NCBI RefSeq assembly: GCF_013466425.1
Contig: NZ_CP059165.1
Coordinates: forward strand, 2,108,001 to 2,172,000
Reading direction: 5' to 3'
Source: Mycobacterium vicinigordonae
GTDB taxonomy: Bacteria; Actinomycetota; Actinomycetes; Mycobacteriales; Mycobacteriaceae
DNA: 64,000 bases
Below, piece after piece: positions 17,585 to 26,260 of this stretch (position 1 is the stretch's first letter; each line of letters begins with the position of its first letter). Position numbers and translations under genes: made by a program. The notes below the pieces were generated by a model. The model searched no databases, was not told where the DNA came from, and saw only the letters and a program-made list of their open reading frames with translations.

Positions 17585-18046
17585 TCAGCTGGAACCGCCG
17601 CCCACGGGACGGAAGAGTGGGAGCCAAACCCGGCTTTCACTAGCGCCCGATACGGGCCATTCCTCGAAGAATACTTCGACCGGCATACCGATGTAGACGC
17701 CGTCGACGTCGACATCCACGATATTGGTGATCAATCGCACGTCGGGCTCGTCGTCAAGCTCCACCATGGCCACCACGTAGGGCGGTTCGAATCCACGGAT
17801 CCAGGGCTGTCGGTTGACGGTGTGTGCAGCGACCTTCGCCCGTCCCGAAATCGGTTCCGGCGCAACATTGCGACTGCGGCAACGCCAACAAACCGGCGCG
17901 GGCGGATGAAAGAAGTGCCTGCAAGCATGGCAGCGGTGGACCAGAAGCTCTCCCCGCCCGCCGCCCGTCCAGAAAGCCAGTGACTCTGTGGTCGGCGTTG
18001 GAGCCAAACGCAGCAGCGGCCGTTGATATTTCAAGTCGGCTGTCAT
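17585..18046 (-). CDS. DUF35 zinc-ribbon/OB-fold protein
   Basis: 153-residue DUF35 protein with an intact rubredoxin-like zinc ribbon: Cys39, Cys42 (HRCHACRHFF) and Cys53, Cys56 (PVCWRCRS). The OB-fold half follows (VAAHTVNRQPWIRGFEPPYV, then VAMVELDDEPDVRLITNI). DUF35 proteins bind and stabilise thiolase-like aldolases and hydratases, as in ChsH/Ltp2 of steroid degradation. Probable partner is the Cys-less thiolase-like protein at 10061. It is second in a leftward unit behind the LLM oxidoreductase, 61 bases apart. Confidence 0.88.
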   Translation of the reverse strand: MTADLKYQRPLLRLAPTPTTESLAFWTGGGRGELLVHRCHACRHFFHPPAPVCWRCRSRNVAPEPISGRAKVAAHTVNRQPWIRGFEPPYVVAMVELDDEPDVRLITNIVDVDVDGVYIGMPVEVFFEEWPVSGASESRVWLPLFRPVGGGSS

Positions 18047-18107
18047 GAATCGAACCTCCTGAAGGTCGCCATACTCACCGGGTCAGCGAACGGCTCTCGA
18101 CGGGCTA

Positions 18108-19103
18108 TCATGCCGGCGCCGACATCGAGCCCGTCGGGTCGACGGGACTCTTGAACTCATTTGGCGGCTTTCGGTGCTCGGTGCGGCCGTGCGTTTCGCG
18201 AGCAACCGTTTCAGCGAAGCCAGCGATATAGTCAAGTGCAGCGTTCACGCTAGACGCGTCGACGTGTACGAGAGCCCACGTTGCGCCCGCATCCGACAGT
18301 TCGTTCAGGTCATCGATCGCATGGGCAGTAGCCGCGGCGCTACTGAAATCGAACTTGGGCGCTTCTATTTGGATGTCGACTGAGCCACGGCGCCTCCCAG
18401 CGGCCTCGAGCTGGTCGTCGAGACGACGAACCGCAGCCTCGAAACTGCGTACACCGTCGATTGTTTCGGTACGAATGGACGTGGCCATCGACGGTGGGGC
18501 GATCACCGGACACCACCCCTGCCCGTGCGACACGACCCGCCTGCGGGCCGCTGCACTGTTTCCCCCGATCCACAGTGGAGGGTGTGGTGTCTGGACAGGC
18601 CGTTGTAGCCACATCGGACCGTGTGCTGTGAACTCTTCCCCCGAGAACCCACGATCAGGGTTAGTCCAGATATCGACCAAGGCGTGCAACGCCTCGTCGA
18701 GAAGTGCTGCGCGCCGGTCGAACGCAACCCCGAGGGCGGCGAACTCCGAGCGCAGATAGCCTGCTCCCACCCCTGCGGTCAACCGGCCACCCGACACGAT
18801 ATCGAGACTCGTTAGCGCCTTCGCGCTGAGATATGGATTGCGAAACGGCAGTACCCACAGATTCGTTATCAACCGGATCCGTTTGGTCGCCGCCGCGAAA
18901 AAGCCCAGGGCGACGGCAACATCGAAGGTGTCATGACCGCCACTGTGCCGCCACTTCGCAGACGGTGCCGGGTGGTCACTGAGACAAAGGCCGTCGAATC
19001 CTGCTGATTCTGCGGCCTTCGCAACTCGGATCATCGCCTCCGGAGACATGAAATCCGCAGTCGCGGTTGGAACGTCACTAGGGTACTCGAGACAGAACTT
19101 CAC
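18108..19103 (-). CDS. LLM-class flavin/F420-dependent oxidoreductase
   Basis: 331-residue TIM-barrel oxidoreductase of the luciferase-like monooxygenase class, start GTG 19103. Landmarks are ESAGFDGLCLSDHPAPSAKW near residue 35, TNLWVLPFRNPYLSAKALTS, LDIVSGGRLTAGVGAGYLRS and RPVQTPHPPLWIGGNSAAARRR. These fit the F420-dependent subfamily common in mycobacteria, but FMN use is possible. First gene of a leftward pair with the DUF35 protein and preceded by island H, so it belongs to the same putative regulon. Substrate unknown. Confidence 0.87.
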   Translation of the reverse strand: MKFCLEYPSDVPTATADFMSPEAMIRVAKAAESAGFDGLCLSDHPAPSAKWRHSGGHDTFDVAVALGFFAAATKRIRLITNLWVLPFRNPYLSAKALTSLDIVSGGRLTAGVGAGYLRSEFAALGVAFDRRAALLDEALHALVDIWTNPDRGFSGEEFTAHGPMWLQRPVQTPHPPLWIGGNSAAARRRVVSHGQGWCPVIAPPSMATSIRTETIDGVRSFEAAVRRLDDQLEAAGRRRGSVDIQIEAPKFDFSSAAATAHAIDDLNELSDAGATWALVHVDASSVNAALDYIAGFAETVARETHGRTEHRKPPNEFKSPVDPTGSMSAPA

Positions 19104-19182
19104 TGCTTCTGCAACTCCTCAACGCACATTTCTCCACCCACTGGCTCGGCAGTCGGAGACACTATTTGGGACGATTGTATGT

Positions 19183-19212
19183 CACAACTATATAATCATA
19201 TTTCCATATAAG
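19183..19212. promoter_or_regulatory. AT-rich operator-like island H, upstream of the LLM gene
   Basis: Contains ACTATATAATCATATTTCC; the 11-mer TATAATCATAT at 19191-19201 is identical to one in island A. It lies about 80 bases upstream of the LLM start. The rest of the gap 19104-19407 shows no gene. Confidence 0.5.
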
Positions 19213-19407
19213 GATTTATTGGATCACGGGTGCGTACGCAACCAGATCCGCCAGCACGGATTGTCATACCTATCTTCGCCTTCTCCGCAAGTCGACCGTA
19301 TGAGGCCCGACCACGTAATCAACAGCATTGCCAACCATTCACGAGCCATCGCGCTGTGATGCTTGGCATCGTCATGGAGAGTGGGTGAGATGAGTCCAGG
19401 GAATCTT

Positions 19408-19776
19408 TCATTGCCGCCGAGGGCATACTGGGTCGTCGCCAAAGCGATCGCAGGGGTAGTAAATCCCCAGTGCATGCCGGGCGGCATCGATGCAGCCTGC
19501 AACGAATCCATCATCACTTTCGGGGGAGTTGTTAGACTGCGCGATTCTCAGTTCTTCGTAACACGGCGGGCTCAACTGGCTTGATGGGGTGAAATGGTAT
19601 TTCCAGCCGACGATTCGGGCCATTGCGTCGTATCCCTGGTCATAGGAGCTGAGATAGCCAGGCGGAAGGGGATAGGGAACAGCCGCCGCGACAGCACCTC
19701 CATGTACCGTCATCGCCGCGGCACAAGCGAATACGACGCAGCTCAATAACGACCGGATGTTGTACGCCTTCGCCAC
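19408..19776 (-). CDS. small exported protein, unknown family
   Basis: 122 residues from GTG 19776, chosen because GGGAGG lies 7 bases upstream. Signal peptide SLLSCVVFACAAAMTVHGGA followed by VAAAVPYPLPPGYLSSYDQG. The mature part has four Cys (PPCYEEL, AGCIDAA, YPCDRFG, PVCPRR), probably two disulfides, as in many short secreted mycobacterial proteins. No family recognised. It is third in a leftward group with the DUF4189 protein and a larger membrane/exported protein, close to the mce locus. Confidence 0.65.
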   Translation of the reverse strand: MAKAYNIRSLLSCVVFACAAAMTVHGGAVAAAVPYPLPPGYLSSYDQGYDAMARIVGWKYHFTPSSQLSPPCYEELRIAQSNNSPESDDGFVAGCIDAARHALGIYYPCDRFGDDPVCPRRQ

Positions 19777-19835
19777 TAGAGGCCTCCCGACAGGAACCGA
19801 CAGCCGCCACTCACTCGGACGGCGTACGCGCGGAA

Positions 19836-20246
19836 TTAATCGAATGCACATGCGCCTGTGGTGTCGGGGTCTAGCGTCGTTGGGTCGGGAAGAGGGAGGC
19901 CAGCCATCAGGTCAAGCAGCTTGGCTCGCGCATTTGCCTCCGCCGTCTTTCTGTCCGGGCCCTCAGCTTCCATCCACTTTGAGCCAAACCCGGTGGCAAT
20001 TCCTATGCACTGTGTGCTCGTTCCTGCTGGTGCACAGGCGGACAGATGCGCCTGGCACGATTGCATCGCACCCTGCCTTGCTCCCGCGGCAGTCGCACTG
20101 ACGTAAGGCATACCCTGCGGTGCGCCACTGGGCTGGTACCCGACGGCTACGCTCACGTAATTGGGATCGGCTCCCGCCCCAGCTGGTGTCACTACCATGA
20201 TTGCCGCACCCACGACGAGCGCTGCGGCGGTGCTGGCCTGCGCCAT
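19836..20246 (-). CDS. exported DUF4189-like protein
   Basis: 136 residues from ATG 20246, which has GGGAGG upstream; ATG 20261 is an alternative. Signal peptide STAAALVVGAAIMVVTPAGAGA, then YVSVAVGYQPSGAPQ and ATAAGARQGAMQSCQAHLSAC, then STQCIGIATGF, the pattern of DUF4189 (Cys-containing alpha/beta small secreted domain). C-terminal Pro/Asp-rich tail ending in GACAFD. Probably disulfide-bonded in the cell envelope. Function of the family is unknown. Confidence 0.7.
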   Translation of the reverse strand: MAQASTAAALVVGAAIMVVTPAGAGADPNYVSVAVGYQPSGAPQGMPYVSATAAGARQGAMQSCQAHLSACAPAGTSTQCIGIATGFGSKWMEAEGPDRKTAEANARAKLLDLMAGLPLPDPTTLDPDTTGACAFD

Positions 20247-20351
20247 CAATGGTCCTCCCATCTTGCGTTCCGCTTGTTCGAAATGAAGCTAGGTGGCCCT
20301 TGGCTCAGCCAAGTTGGATTTATGAGGACAGCGCGCGGCTGATGGTGCGGG

Positions 20352-21152
20352 TCATGACGGGCTGGACGGCTGTCCTAACGGCGGGCCCGCCGGGGGCCCA
20401 GTGGTGGGAGCAAGCGGACGCGAGTGACCGGGCGCAGCCTGTCGCCAAAGCAATTCGTCCAGCTCCGCCTGCCTGTCGAGGTCGTTCAATGCCGCCTCGA
20501 GGTCCGGGTCGTTTTGTGCGGCCGGCAGGTCCTGGACGTCTACTGACAGATCGTGCCGCGGCGGCGCCGCCGGTTCCGACCGCACGTCGCTTGTTTGCGG
20601 CGCGGAGCCGGTATGTGGTCCATCGGCAACGGTGAGTTGCCTGAGGGGGTCGGGCCGTGGACTTGAGGAACTCGACACGGTTCCAGATGAGCGCGGTGTT
20701 GTGTGGCTAGCAACCAGTGCATGCGGCTGGTGTGCTGGCTTGAAATGTTGCCCCGCAACGATGACTCCTCCACCTATCGCGCAGGCGGTCAGCACAGCGG
20801 CCACCAACGCCCGGCTCTGGACTGCATGCGCCATGCGAGCGGCCACCGCTGCATTTGGTACGGCCGCAGTGACGTCGAGCAGGATCCGCGGGACGCGCAG
20901 TACACGGGCTATGCGCTGTTGCAATGCTGCCAAAGACGGGGGAGCTTGCCTAGCAACGGGAATGGCTGCTCGACTATCCACGGAGTGACGCGCATGATTT
21001 CGGAGTGTGGGCCTTCCCTTGCGCGGCTGGCCACCGGCAGACGAGAGCGCGTGTTTCGGCCGTCGGCGCCCTCGGCTGCGGACCAATGCGTGCGTACGCC
21101 CGGCGCACGTCTGCGCTATTCCCCTGTGCCGCAGTCTTGGTTGTCCACCCAT
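20352..21152 (-). CDS. putative single-pass membrane/exported protein, start uncertain
   Basis: Open frame of up to 266 residues. The N-terminal 60 residues are Arg-rich and may not be translated. A plausible membrane anchor is ALVAAVLTACAIGGGVIVAG, followed by a low-complexity Ser/Pro/His region and a C-terminal acidic segment (NDPDLEAALNDLDRQAELDE) and a Pro/Gly tail. Preceding the anchor is ALQQRIARVLRVPRILLDVT, a helix-like cytoplasmic segment. No family recognised. Island I lies between this gene and the divergent exported protein at 21303. Confidence 0.45.
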   Translation of the reverse strand: MGGQPRLRHRGIAQTCAGRTHALVRSRGRRRPKHALSSAGGQPRKGRPTLRNHARHSVDSRAAIPVARQAPPSLAALQQRIARVLRVPRILLDVTAAVPNAAVAARMAHAVQSRALVAAVLTACAIGGGVIVAGQHFKPAHQPHALVASHTTPRSSGTVSSSSSPRPDPLRQLTVADGPHTGSAPQTSDVRSEPAAPPRHDLSVDVQDLPAAQNDPDLEAALNDLDRQAELDELLWRQAAPGHSRPLAPTTGPPAGPPLGQPSSPS

Positions 21153-21223
21153 CGGCTGATGTCACTTCCGCGAGGCGCTACGATTGCCCGCAAGTAGCCG
21201 GTGCAACCACCGTCGGGCTCTGA

Positions 21224-21248
21224 CACTTAAACAGTTATATGTTTAGTG
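21224..21248. promoter_or_regulatory. operator-like dyad island I
   Basis: TAAACAGTTA core inside the dyad CAC-T-TAAAC-N8-GTTTA-GTG (TAAAC at 21228-21232, GTTTA at 21241-21245). Located between divergent genes at 21152 and 21303. One of the two clearest dyads of the set. Confidence 0.65.
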
Positions 21249-21302
21249 ATGTTACTTTGTCAATGTCGCCCGAGTGGCCGACGATCGGGGTATCCTTCGC
21301 CT

Positions 21303-21665
21303 ATGAAGGCGATAGTGCTCGTCGCCGCCGCAACGGCGGCTGTCGGACTTGCTGCGCCAGCGGCAAGTTCTCCCACCTCGTACATCGAGCACGACGGAAC
21401 TTACCGAGTTGGCAGCGATATTCAGCCCGGACTTTATTTCACTCCAGGCGGCGCTGCGGGTCGTACCTGCGTATGGTCGCGAGGGACGGATCGGGGCGAG
21501 TCGAGCGAGGCCCAATACGTGTTAATAGCGCCCAACGACACGACATTTACGACTGACGGTTGTCAACCATGGACCACGGCGACTCGTCCAGCGACGCCGA
21601 TCGCGCCGCCAGTTCGCACCTGCATTTATCCGCTAACTGGTTGTGTCGACGTCAATCCGTGGTAG
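21303..21665 (+). CDS. small secreted protein
   Basis: 120 residues from ATG 21303. Signal peptide KAIVLVAAATAAVGLAAPAASS, then YIEHDGTYRVGSDIQPGLYF, a beta-type motif found in many actinobacterial secreted proteins (GTYRVG, P-G-Y), then CVWSRGTDRG. Four Cys in the mature part suggest disulfides (CVW, GCQPW, RTCIYP, GCVD). No biochemical function known. It lies directly downstream of island I and is isolated on the plus strand among leftward genes. Confidence 0.7.
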   Translation: MKAIVLVAAATAAVGLAAPAASSPTSYIEHDGTYRVGSDIQPGLYFTPGGAAGRTCVWSRGTDRGESSEAQYVLIAPNDTTFTTDGCQPWTTATRPATPIAPPVRTCIYPLTGCVDVNPW

Positions 21666-21944
21666 CAGCGCGTTGACCCCGGTCGGGGTTGATGACCGAA
21701 TCCCGTGGCTTACGATTTCTGCTGGTCGCGGGATAACTTGCGCGACAATCTGATTCAGAGTATTTCGCGTCCGGACTCATCCTACTGCTTTGGCCTGCTT
21801 TGGCGCATTCCGTCCGGTAGATGGTGGGCGCGCCGACTGCCCGTCCCCGGCACGGGTTCCGACAGGGCGCATCTCGTTGCGTGGCCTGCAACACGTGCCG
21901 ACGGCTCGTCTAGATGTGGGCGCGTATGGAGTCTGGAGATGAGC

Positions 21945-22583
21945 TCACGCCGAATCGCAGACGTGCGACCGGTGAATTTGGCTACCCCAGTGCTTAACCC
22001 TTTCCACTGATGGACCGTTTACCCAAGAGGTATTGCGGGCCTTGATACCGACGCCGACATTCGAGAGGTGCTGCCACAACCGATAAAACGCTTCCCCCTC
22101 GTAGATGGAGAAGTGTTCGTCGTTGGCGAAATCCGTGGTTCGGGTCAAGGCTTGGGCTCGCGGAGCGAGGAATGCTTCTGACTGGTCGATATTGGCAGCC
22201 ACGGCGTCAGCCTGCGCCTGGATCTGGCCAACAGTCCAGTCGTTACTAGCTTCGAGCAGGTTGTAGCCAAACCTGTCGATCTGACGGACTAGCTCCCTAT
22301 ATTCTGCTGTAAACCACTGACACATCTCGCGTTCCGCGGTTATGTCAGCGTCCGTCACATCGTTGCGGTTGGCGCTATAGGGAAACGGGAACTTCGGCTG
22401 CCAACCACTCGCATGCACGATTACCTCAGGCAATGGCGGATCGGGCGGATCCGTTGGGCTGGCGTAGGCGCGACCGCTGAGCGTCGCAAGTGCAGAATAC
22501 AGAAACGCTAGACAGCACAGAAGTCCATAGATCAAGCGCGCCAGAGTCTTTGGTCCGCGCCCCGGGCGTGACCCACTCGCCAT
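21945..22583 (-). CDS. exported protein, unknown family
   Basis: 212 residues from ATG 22583, which has AAGGAGG upstream. N-terminal hydrophobic segment LARLIYGLLCCLAFLYSALA, then GRAYASPTDPPDPP, a likely cleavage region. The mature part is helical and rich in aromatic residues: REMCQWFTAEYRELVRQIDR, then NLLEASNDWTVGQIQAQADA. No family recognised. It is the distal gene of the leftward exported-protein group that starts near 24203. The 280 bases between its stop and the gene at 21303-21665 show nothing definite. Confidence 0.65.
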   Translation of the reverse strand: MASGSRPGRGPKTLARLIYGLLCCLAFLYSALATLSGRAYASPTDPPDPPLPEVIVHASGWQPKFPFPYSANRNDVTDADITAEREMCQWFTAEYRELVRQIDRFGYNLLEASNDWTVGQIQAQADAVAANIDQSEAFLAPRAQALTRTTDFANDEHFSIYEGEAFYRLWQHLSNVGVGIKARNTSWVNGPSVERVKHWGSQIHRSHVCDSA

Positions 22584-22642
22584 TTGGTGCCTCCTTGGAA
22601 TATCGGACCATGACTGGTGTGATCGTCGGTTTGCAGGCGCGG

Positions 22643-23194
22643 TCACCGAATTTTGTCCAGTCGGAAAGGCATCACGATCGTTAGCGGTTTGCCGTAGCTA
22701 CCCGAGGCCGGCGCATCGGCTACCGGCGGTATTCCACACGCGGCACGGACGCCCACTGTTTTGTCCCTACCTTCCAGATATGGCGATCCGATCTGGGTGA
22801 CACCGTTTGTGTTGGCCGGATAGAACATGAAGGTCTGGTGCCCAGCCAACGTGGATCCGTCAAGGCACGTTTCCCAATTCGGAATATCGCGCTCGACGTA
22901 CCAGACGTTGCCCTCCATGCGAAGCGGTGCGCTCCATCCCTGGTCGCTGCTCACCAGTCCGCTGCAATGTCCGGCGGCGGGGCACGTTGATGTGATGGTC
23001 CAGGTGCTTGTCACCGTAGCCTCGTCGTGAAACGCATAGTCCGTGGTGGCGAATGCGCCGTCTGATGTCGCGACGTAGGTTCCGTTGATGGCGTACCCGC
23101 TATTATCCGCCTGAGCCAAGGGTGCTGTACGGACTCCACTGAGCAAGGTCGCCGCTACTAGTGATGCGCGCACGAGTGCATTTGACGGATGCAT
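22643..23194 (-). CDS. secreted protein, mycobacterial exported type
   Basis: 183 residues with signal peptide ALVRASLVAATLLSGVRTAP then LAQADNSGYAINGTYVATSD. The mature part is beta-rich with Trp (TSTWTITSTCPAAGHCSGLV, then SSDQGWSAPLRMEGNVWYVE), and three further Cys (TCLDG, AACG). This layout (GTY..SDG.wa.....deatv..TWti.StC) is common in exported mycobacterial proteins of mce neighbourhoods, but I cannot name a family function. Coupled in a leftward group with the neighbours on either side. Confidence 0.7.
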   Translation of the reverse strand: MHPSNALVRASLVAATLLSGVRTAPLAQADNSGYAINGTYVATSDGAFATTDYAFHDEATVTSTWTITSTCPAAGHCSGLVSSDQGWSAPLRMEGNVWYVERDIPNWETCLDGSTLAGHQTFMFYPANTNGVTQIGSPYLEGRDKTVGVRAACGIPPVADAPASGSYGKPLTIVMPFRLDKIR

Positions 23195-23212
23195 CAGGCT
23201 CCCTTCATCCCC

Positions 23213-23410
23213 TCACTGAACTGCCGCTGCCAATGGTGGCTGGTCGTAGCTGCACGCCACGAACCGAACGCACGGCGCCTTAGCAGCAACCGTTTTCAGC
23301 GATGCCACTGTGGTTAGGAAACGAACGGCGGCAGCACATACCGCCGCTTGACGCAGCCGCGGCTGGGTGCCGAATTCGGCGATAGGATCCTGACTCACGC
23401 TGCGCGACAC
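23213..23410 (-). CDS. possible small protein, weak support
   Basis: 65-residue frame whose GTG start (23408-23410) overlaps the TAG stop of the upstream DUF732 gene by one base. It contains hydrophobic Ala/Val stretches and three Cys but no recognisable motif. Kept because of the stop-start overlap inside an operon; it may be spurious. Confidence 0.3.
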   Translation of the reverse strand: MSRSVSQDPIAEFGTQPRLRQAAVCAAAVRFLTTVASLKTVAAKAPCVRFVACSYDQPPLAAAVQ

Positions 23411-23934
23411 TAGTAGTCACCCGGGTTTAGCTGTCTGAAGTTAGGCTCGCACAGCGTCGCCTTGGCGGCGTCTACAAAGCTCACAAGTTGAGCCCGCGTG
23501 GCGTCGGGAAAGCCGTAGCCAACTTCTCGTATCGCGACTTCGGTCGGATAGCCGTAGTGGAGTAGTCGGCAGGCGAGCATTCCTCTGCTCAGCGTCAGAA
23601 CTACATCGGCGGGCGAATCACCGACATTGATACCCGTCTTGGAAACCACGGCTAGAAAGTCGGTACTGCTATCTGCATTGGCAGGCGTGCCCACTGTCGC
23701 TGCCGCAGCTAGGAGGGCGACTATCACACCGGTAAGTCGCTTTGCTGTGGCCCCTCCGTAGGTTCTGAATGCGCGGATGCGCTCCGCTCTGGGACCACGA
23801 CAGCGGTCAATGGCTCGGCCAACAAGGCCGAGTAATTGTTTGGCCCGCAAGCACATTCGCCGAGTGTGGTCGGAAGACACACATCGGAGACTGCTGCCGC
23901 CGTTGGTGGATCGACGGCTTCGTGGGGAGCTCAT
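23410..23934 (-). CDS. exported DUF732 protein
   Basis: DUF732 domain at the C-terminus: DFLAVVSKTGINVGDSPADV, then GMLACRLLHYGYPTEVAIRE and FVDAAKATLCEPN, with the two conserved Cys. A hydrophobic export signal VIVALLAAAATVGTPANA comes before it. The first 60 residues are basic and the true start is uncertain; the given ATG overlaps the upstream stop (TGATG). DUF732 proteins are short secreted or envelope proteins in mycobacteria of unknown function. Confidence 0.75.
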   Translation of the reverse strand: MSSPRSRRSTNGGSSLRCVSSDHTRRMCLRAKQLLGLVGRAIDRCRGPRAERIRAFRTYGGATAKRLTGVIVALLAAAATVGTPANADSSTDFLAVVSKTGINVGDSPADVVLTLSRGMLACRLLHYGYPTEVAIREVGYGFPDATRAQLVSFVDAAKATLCEPNFRQLNPGDY

Positions 23935-24203
23935 CAGCGCTCACCCCGGACAGCCGTGGCGGCGACATCAATCCCGCCGCCTGCATGATCTTTGTGGCTG
24001 CACCGGAAGTGCGCCGTGCAACGGCTCATTCGGTCCAGACGCGGCTGTCTACCCGCGACTCGGAATGACCCCATTACGGCGACTTCTTCTCCGAAATCGC
24101 CCGGGTAGCGCTGGAGACTGGCCTTGACTACGGCTGTCCTGCCGGGGGTGTACGACGCGAAGGGTTTGGGAGGGCGCAGACCGCCGATGAGGACGCTGGT
24201 CAT
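23934..24203 (-). CDS. hypothetical protein, first gene of the leftward exported-protein group
   Basis: 89 residues from ATG 24203, with AAGGAG 8 bases upstream, and a stop overlapping the next start (TGATG). Starts TSVLIGGLRPPKPFASYTPG; Arg-rich C-terminus. No signal peptide or family. The strong ribosome site and overlap argue for translation; the low-complexity tail argues against a conserved fold. Confidence 0.45.
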   Translation of the reverse strand: MTSVLIGGLRPPKPFASYTPGRTAVVKASLQRYPGDFGEEVAVMGSFRVAGRQPRLDRMSRCTAHFRCSHKDHAGGGIDVAATAVRGER

Positions 24204-24499
24204 ACCGAAACTCCTTCGACAGCAGACGATTGCTTCGTCCGACTCAAATTAGCGAAATAGTTGTAGAATTCCAACTCTACCGCGTAGCATCCTCCGCGTG
24301 GCACAGGTCACTGAAAGCGCAGCACCCCCGAGGAGGTCACAGTGGTTGGGGAGTTAGGTCGCCCACTACCTGCGCGAATCCCGATCGGCAGTTGTCGCGG
24401 ACAACATCGAGTGACGGGCCCCGCCCCCGCCGACGCCCTCATCAACAAAGCCGGTCAAGTTGACGACCACTGCCCGCTATCGAAGTACCGGCAAGGCTG
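24204..24499. promoter_or_regulatory. divergent promoter region of the mce operon
   Basis: 296 bases between the leftward exported-protein group and yrbEA. It contains an AT-rich segment at 24244-24276 with GCGAAATAGTTG, related to the AAATAGTTAG of island G, and an interrupted inverted repeat AGTTG-TAGAATTC-CAACT at 24259-24276. Likely the regulated promoter of the mce operon; the match to the TAAACAGTTA core is weaker than elsewhere. Confidence 0.45.
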
Positions 24500-25381
24500 A
24501 TGACCGCAGGGACGTTCACTGGCGCGCGGTCGCAATCGCCGCCGACTCCGCAATCGGCGCAAGCGCCTTGGCGACCACCCAAGGCGGTGGTCGCATTGGG
24601 GATGCGTCCGCTGAACGCCGTCGGAACGATAGGGCGAACCGCCAAGTTGGTGGTCGACGTCGTTCGCTACGCCGTCGGCGACACGATAGCTGGACGCGTG
24701 CGCGCGGGCGAGATCATTGTCCAGGCCTGGACGTTGTACAAAGTCACAGCCTTACCAGCGATCCTGATGGCGGTTCCCTTCGGTGCAATGGTGGCAGTCT
24801 GGATCGCGGGCCTGATTAATCAGGTTGGGGCTAATTCACTTGTCGGGGCCGCGAGCGGGGTGGGCATCGTTCGCCAGGGTGCGCCGATCACTGCCGGCCT
24901 ACTCATGGGTGGTGCTGCTGCATCGGCAATCGCCTCCGACATCGGCGCGCGGGCCATACGGGAAGAACTCGACGCCTTACGCGTGATGGGAGTCGATCCG
25001 GTTCGTTATCTCGTCGTCCCGCGCTTTTTGGCTTTGATAATTCTGGCGCCCGTCTTGTGTTCGGTCATCATCGCATCTTCGGTGACGGCGTCACTCATTC
25101 TTTCGCTCAACATCAGCGATGTGGCGCCGGGCACCTTTTGGCTGTCCTTTGGGGCATTCGCAAAGATGACTGACATCTGGTTTGCGTTCGGTAAGGCAGT
25201 CGTATTCGCGGCAATTACCGCAATTGTGTCCTCAATGCGGGGCATGGAAGCGAAGGGTGGGCCACGCGGTGTCGCCGATGCGGTCAACGCAGCCGTCGTA
25301 CTGAATGTCGTTTGCATTCTCATCGCTAATGTCGTGATTACGCAGATAGAGACAATGTTTTTCCCTATGAGGGTCGCATAA
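24500..25381 (+). CDS. yrbEA: YrbE permease subunit A of an Mce importer
   Basis: 293-residue integral membrane protein of the MlaE/YrbE family, the permease of ABC-type Mce lipid importers. Typical segments are VPFGAMVAVWIAGLINQVGA, then GAPITAGLLMGGAAASAIASDIG and the EELDALRVMGVDPVRYLVVP coupling loop that contacts the ATPase, then AKGGPRGVADAVNAAVVLN. Several membrane helices. The ATPase MceG is not in this window, as usual in mycobacteria. The start is ATG 24500; the stop TAA overlaps the next ATG. Confidence 0.93.
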   Translation: MTAGTFTGARSQSPPTPQSAQAPWRPPKAVVALGMRPLNAVGTIGRTAKLVVDVVRYAVGDTIAGRVRAGEIIVQAWTLYKVTALPAILMAVPFGAMVAVWIAGLINQVGANSLVGAASGVGIVRQGAPITAGLLMGGAAASAIASDIGARAIREELDALRVMGVDPVRYLVVPRFLALIILAPVLCSVIIASSVTASLILSLNISDVAPGTFWLSFGAFAKMTDIWFAFGKAVVFAAITAIVSSMRGMEAKGGPRGVADAVNAAVVLNVVCILIANVVITQIETMFFPMRVA

Positions 25382-26253
25382 TGGGGTCTCAGACAGCGGC
25401 ACGCGACAATGCGCCTTCGGTGTATCACCATATATGGCGGAAATTTTCACTCGCGTTACTTGGCCAATTCCGGAGAGTTGGGCAGTGGGTAGTCTTTATC
25501 GCCCAAGTCATCTACCTCCTCCCGTTGACTCTCCGCAAGTATCGCAAGGAAACCTTGGCCCGAATGGTTGATCTGGCCTGGGGTCGCGGTTCATTGGTTG
25601 TGGACGGGGGGGTGGTCAGCGTTCTGGTCATCCTCGGTCTGGCACTCGGAACGATGGTGTCGATTGAAGCATGGGCGACGCTAAATATCATGGGCATGGG
25701 GCCGCTAGCAGGGATTATTGGTAGTTTGGGGGGCGGGCGAGAGATGGCGCCACTGGTTGCGGGAATTGCATTTGCAGCACAGCCCGGTGCTCGCATGACG
25801 GCTGAGATTGGCGCGATGCGGATCGCCGAGGAAATCGACGCAACCGAGGTAATGGGGCTGCGGCCCATACCATTTGTCGTGGGTACGCGTCTAGTTGGTG
25901 GGTTGCTGTGCGTCATTCCCGGATACGCGCTTACGCTGCTCACGTCGTTTCTAGTCCTCAACTGGGTAACGCTTTTCGCGTATCACGCACCTGGCGGTAC
26001 ATTCAACCACTACTTTGTCGAATTCTTGTCACCAACAGATTTGGTCTATTCGACGGCGAAAGCAGCCGTGTTTTGTGCGGGGGTAATAATAATTCACTGC
26101 TATTACGGATACTTCGCGTCGGGCGGTCCGGTGGGAGTCGGTCTAGCTTCCGGACGTGCAGTGCGAGCGAGTCTCGTAGCGGTGATGACGCTCGACTTCG
26201 TCATGACGGTGGCGTTGTGGGGCCTGAAACCAACGTTTGTCTTCAAGGGCTAG
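25381..26253 (+). CDS. yrbEB: YrbE permease subunit B of an Mce importer
   Basis: 290-residue YrbE/MlaE permease, partner of the preceding subunit, start overlapping its stop by one base (TAATG). Signatures are GGGREMAPLVAGIAFAAQPG, RMTAEIGAMRIAEEIDATEV and MGLRPIPFVVGTRLVGG (coupling helix), then YFASGGPVGVGLASGRAV at the C-terminus. Both permeases are transcribed with the six mce genes, forming the trans-envelope importer for lipids or steroids. Confidence 0.93.
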   Translation: MGSQTAARDNAPSVYHHIWRKFSLALLGQFRRVGQWVVFIAQVIYLLPLTLRKYRKETLARMVDLAWGRGSLVVDGGVVSVLVILGLALGTMVSIEAWATLNIMGMGPLAGIIGSLGGGREMAPLVAGIAFAAQPGARMTAEIGAMRIAEEIDATEVMGLRPIPFVVGTRLVGGLLCVIPGYALTLLTSFLVLNWVTLFAYHAPGGTFNHYFVEFLSPTDLVYSTAKAAVFCAGVIIIHCYYGYFASGGPVGVGLASGRAVRASLVAVMTLDFVMTVALWGLKPTFVFKG

Positions 26254-26260
26254 GCGGGCG

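Noticed and set aside
20632..20988. Plus-strand frame with many Cys opposite the putative membrane protein
   Set aside because: No ribosome site, random-looking composition; the minus frame has a plausible membrane helix, though weakly supported itself.
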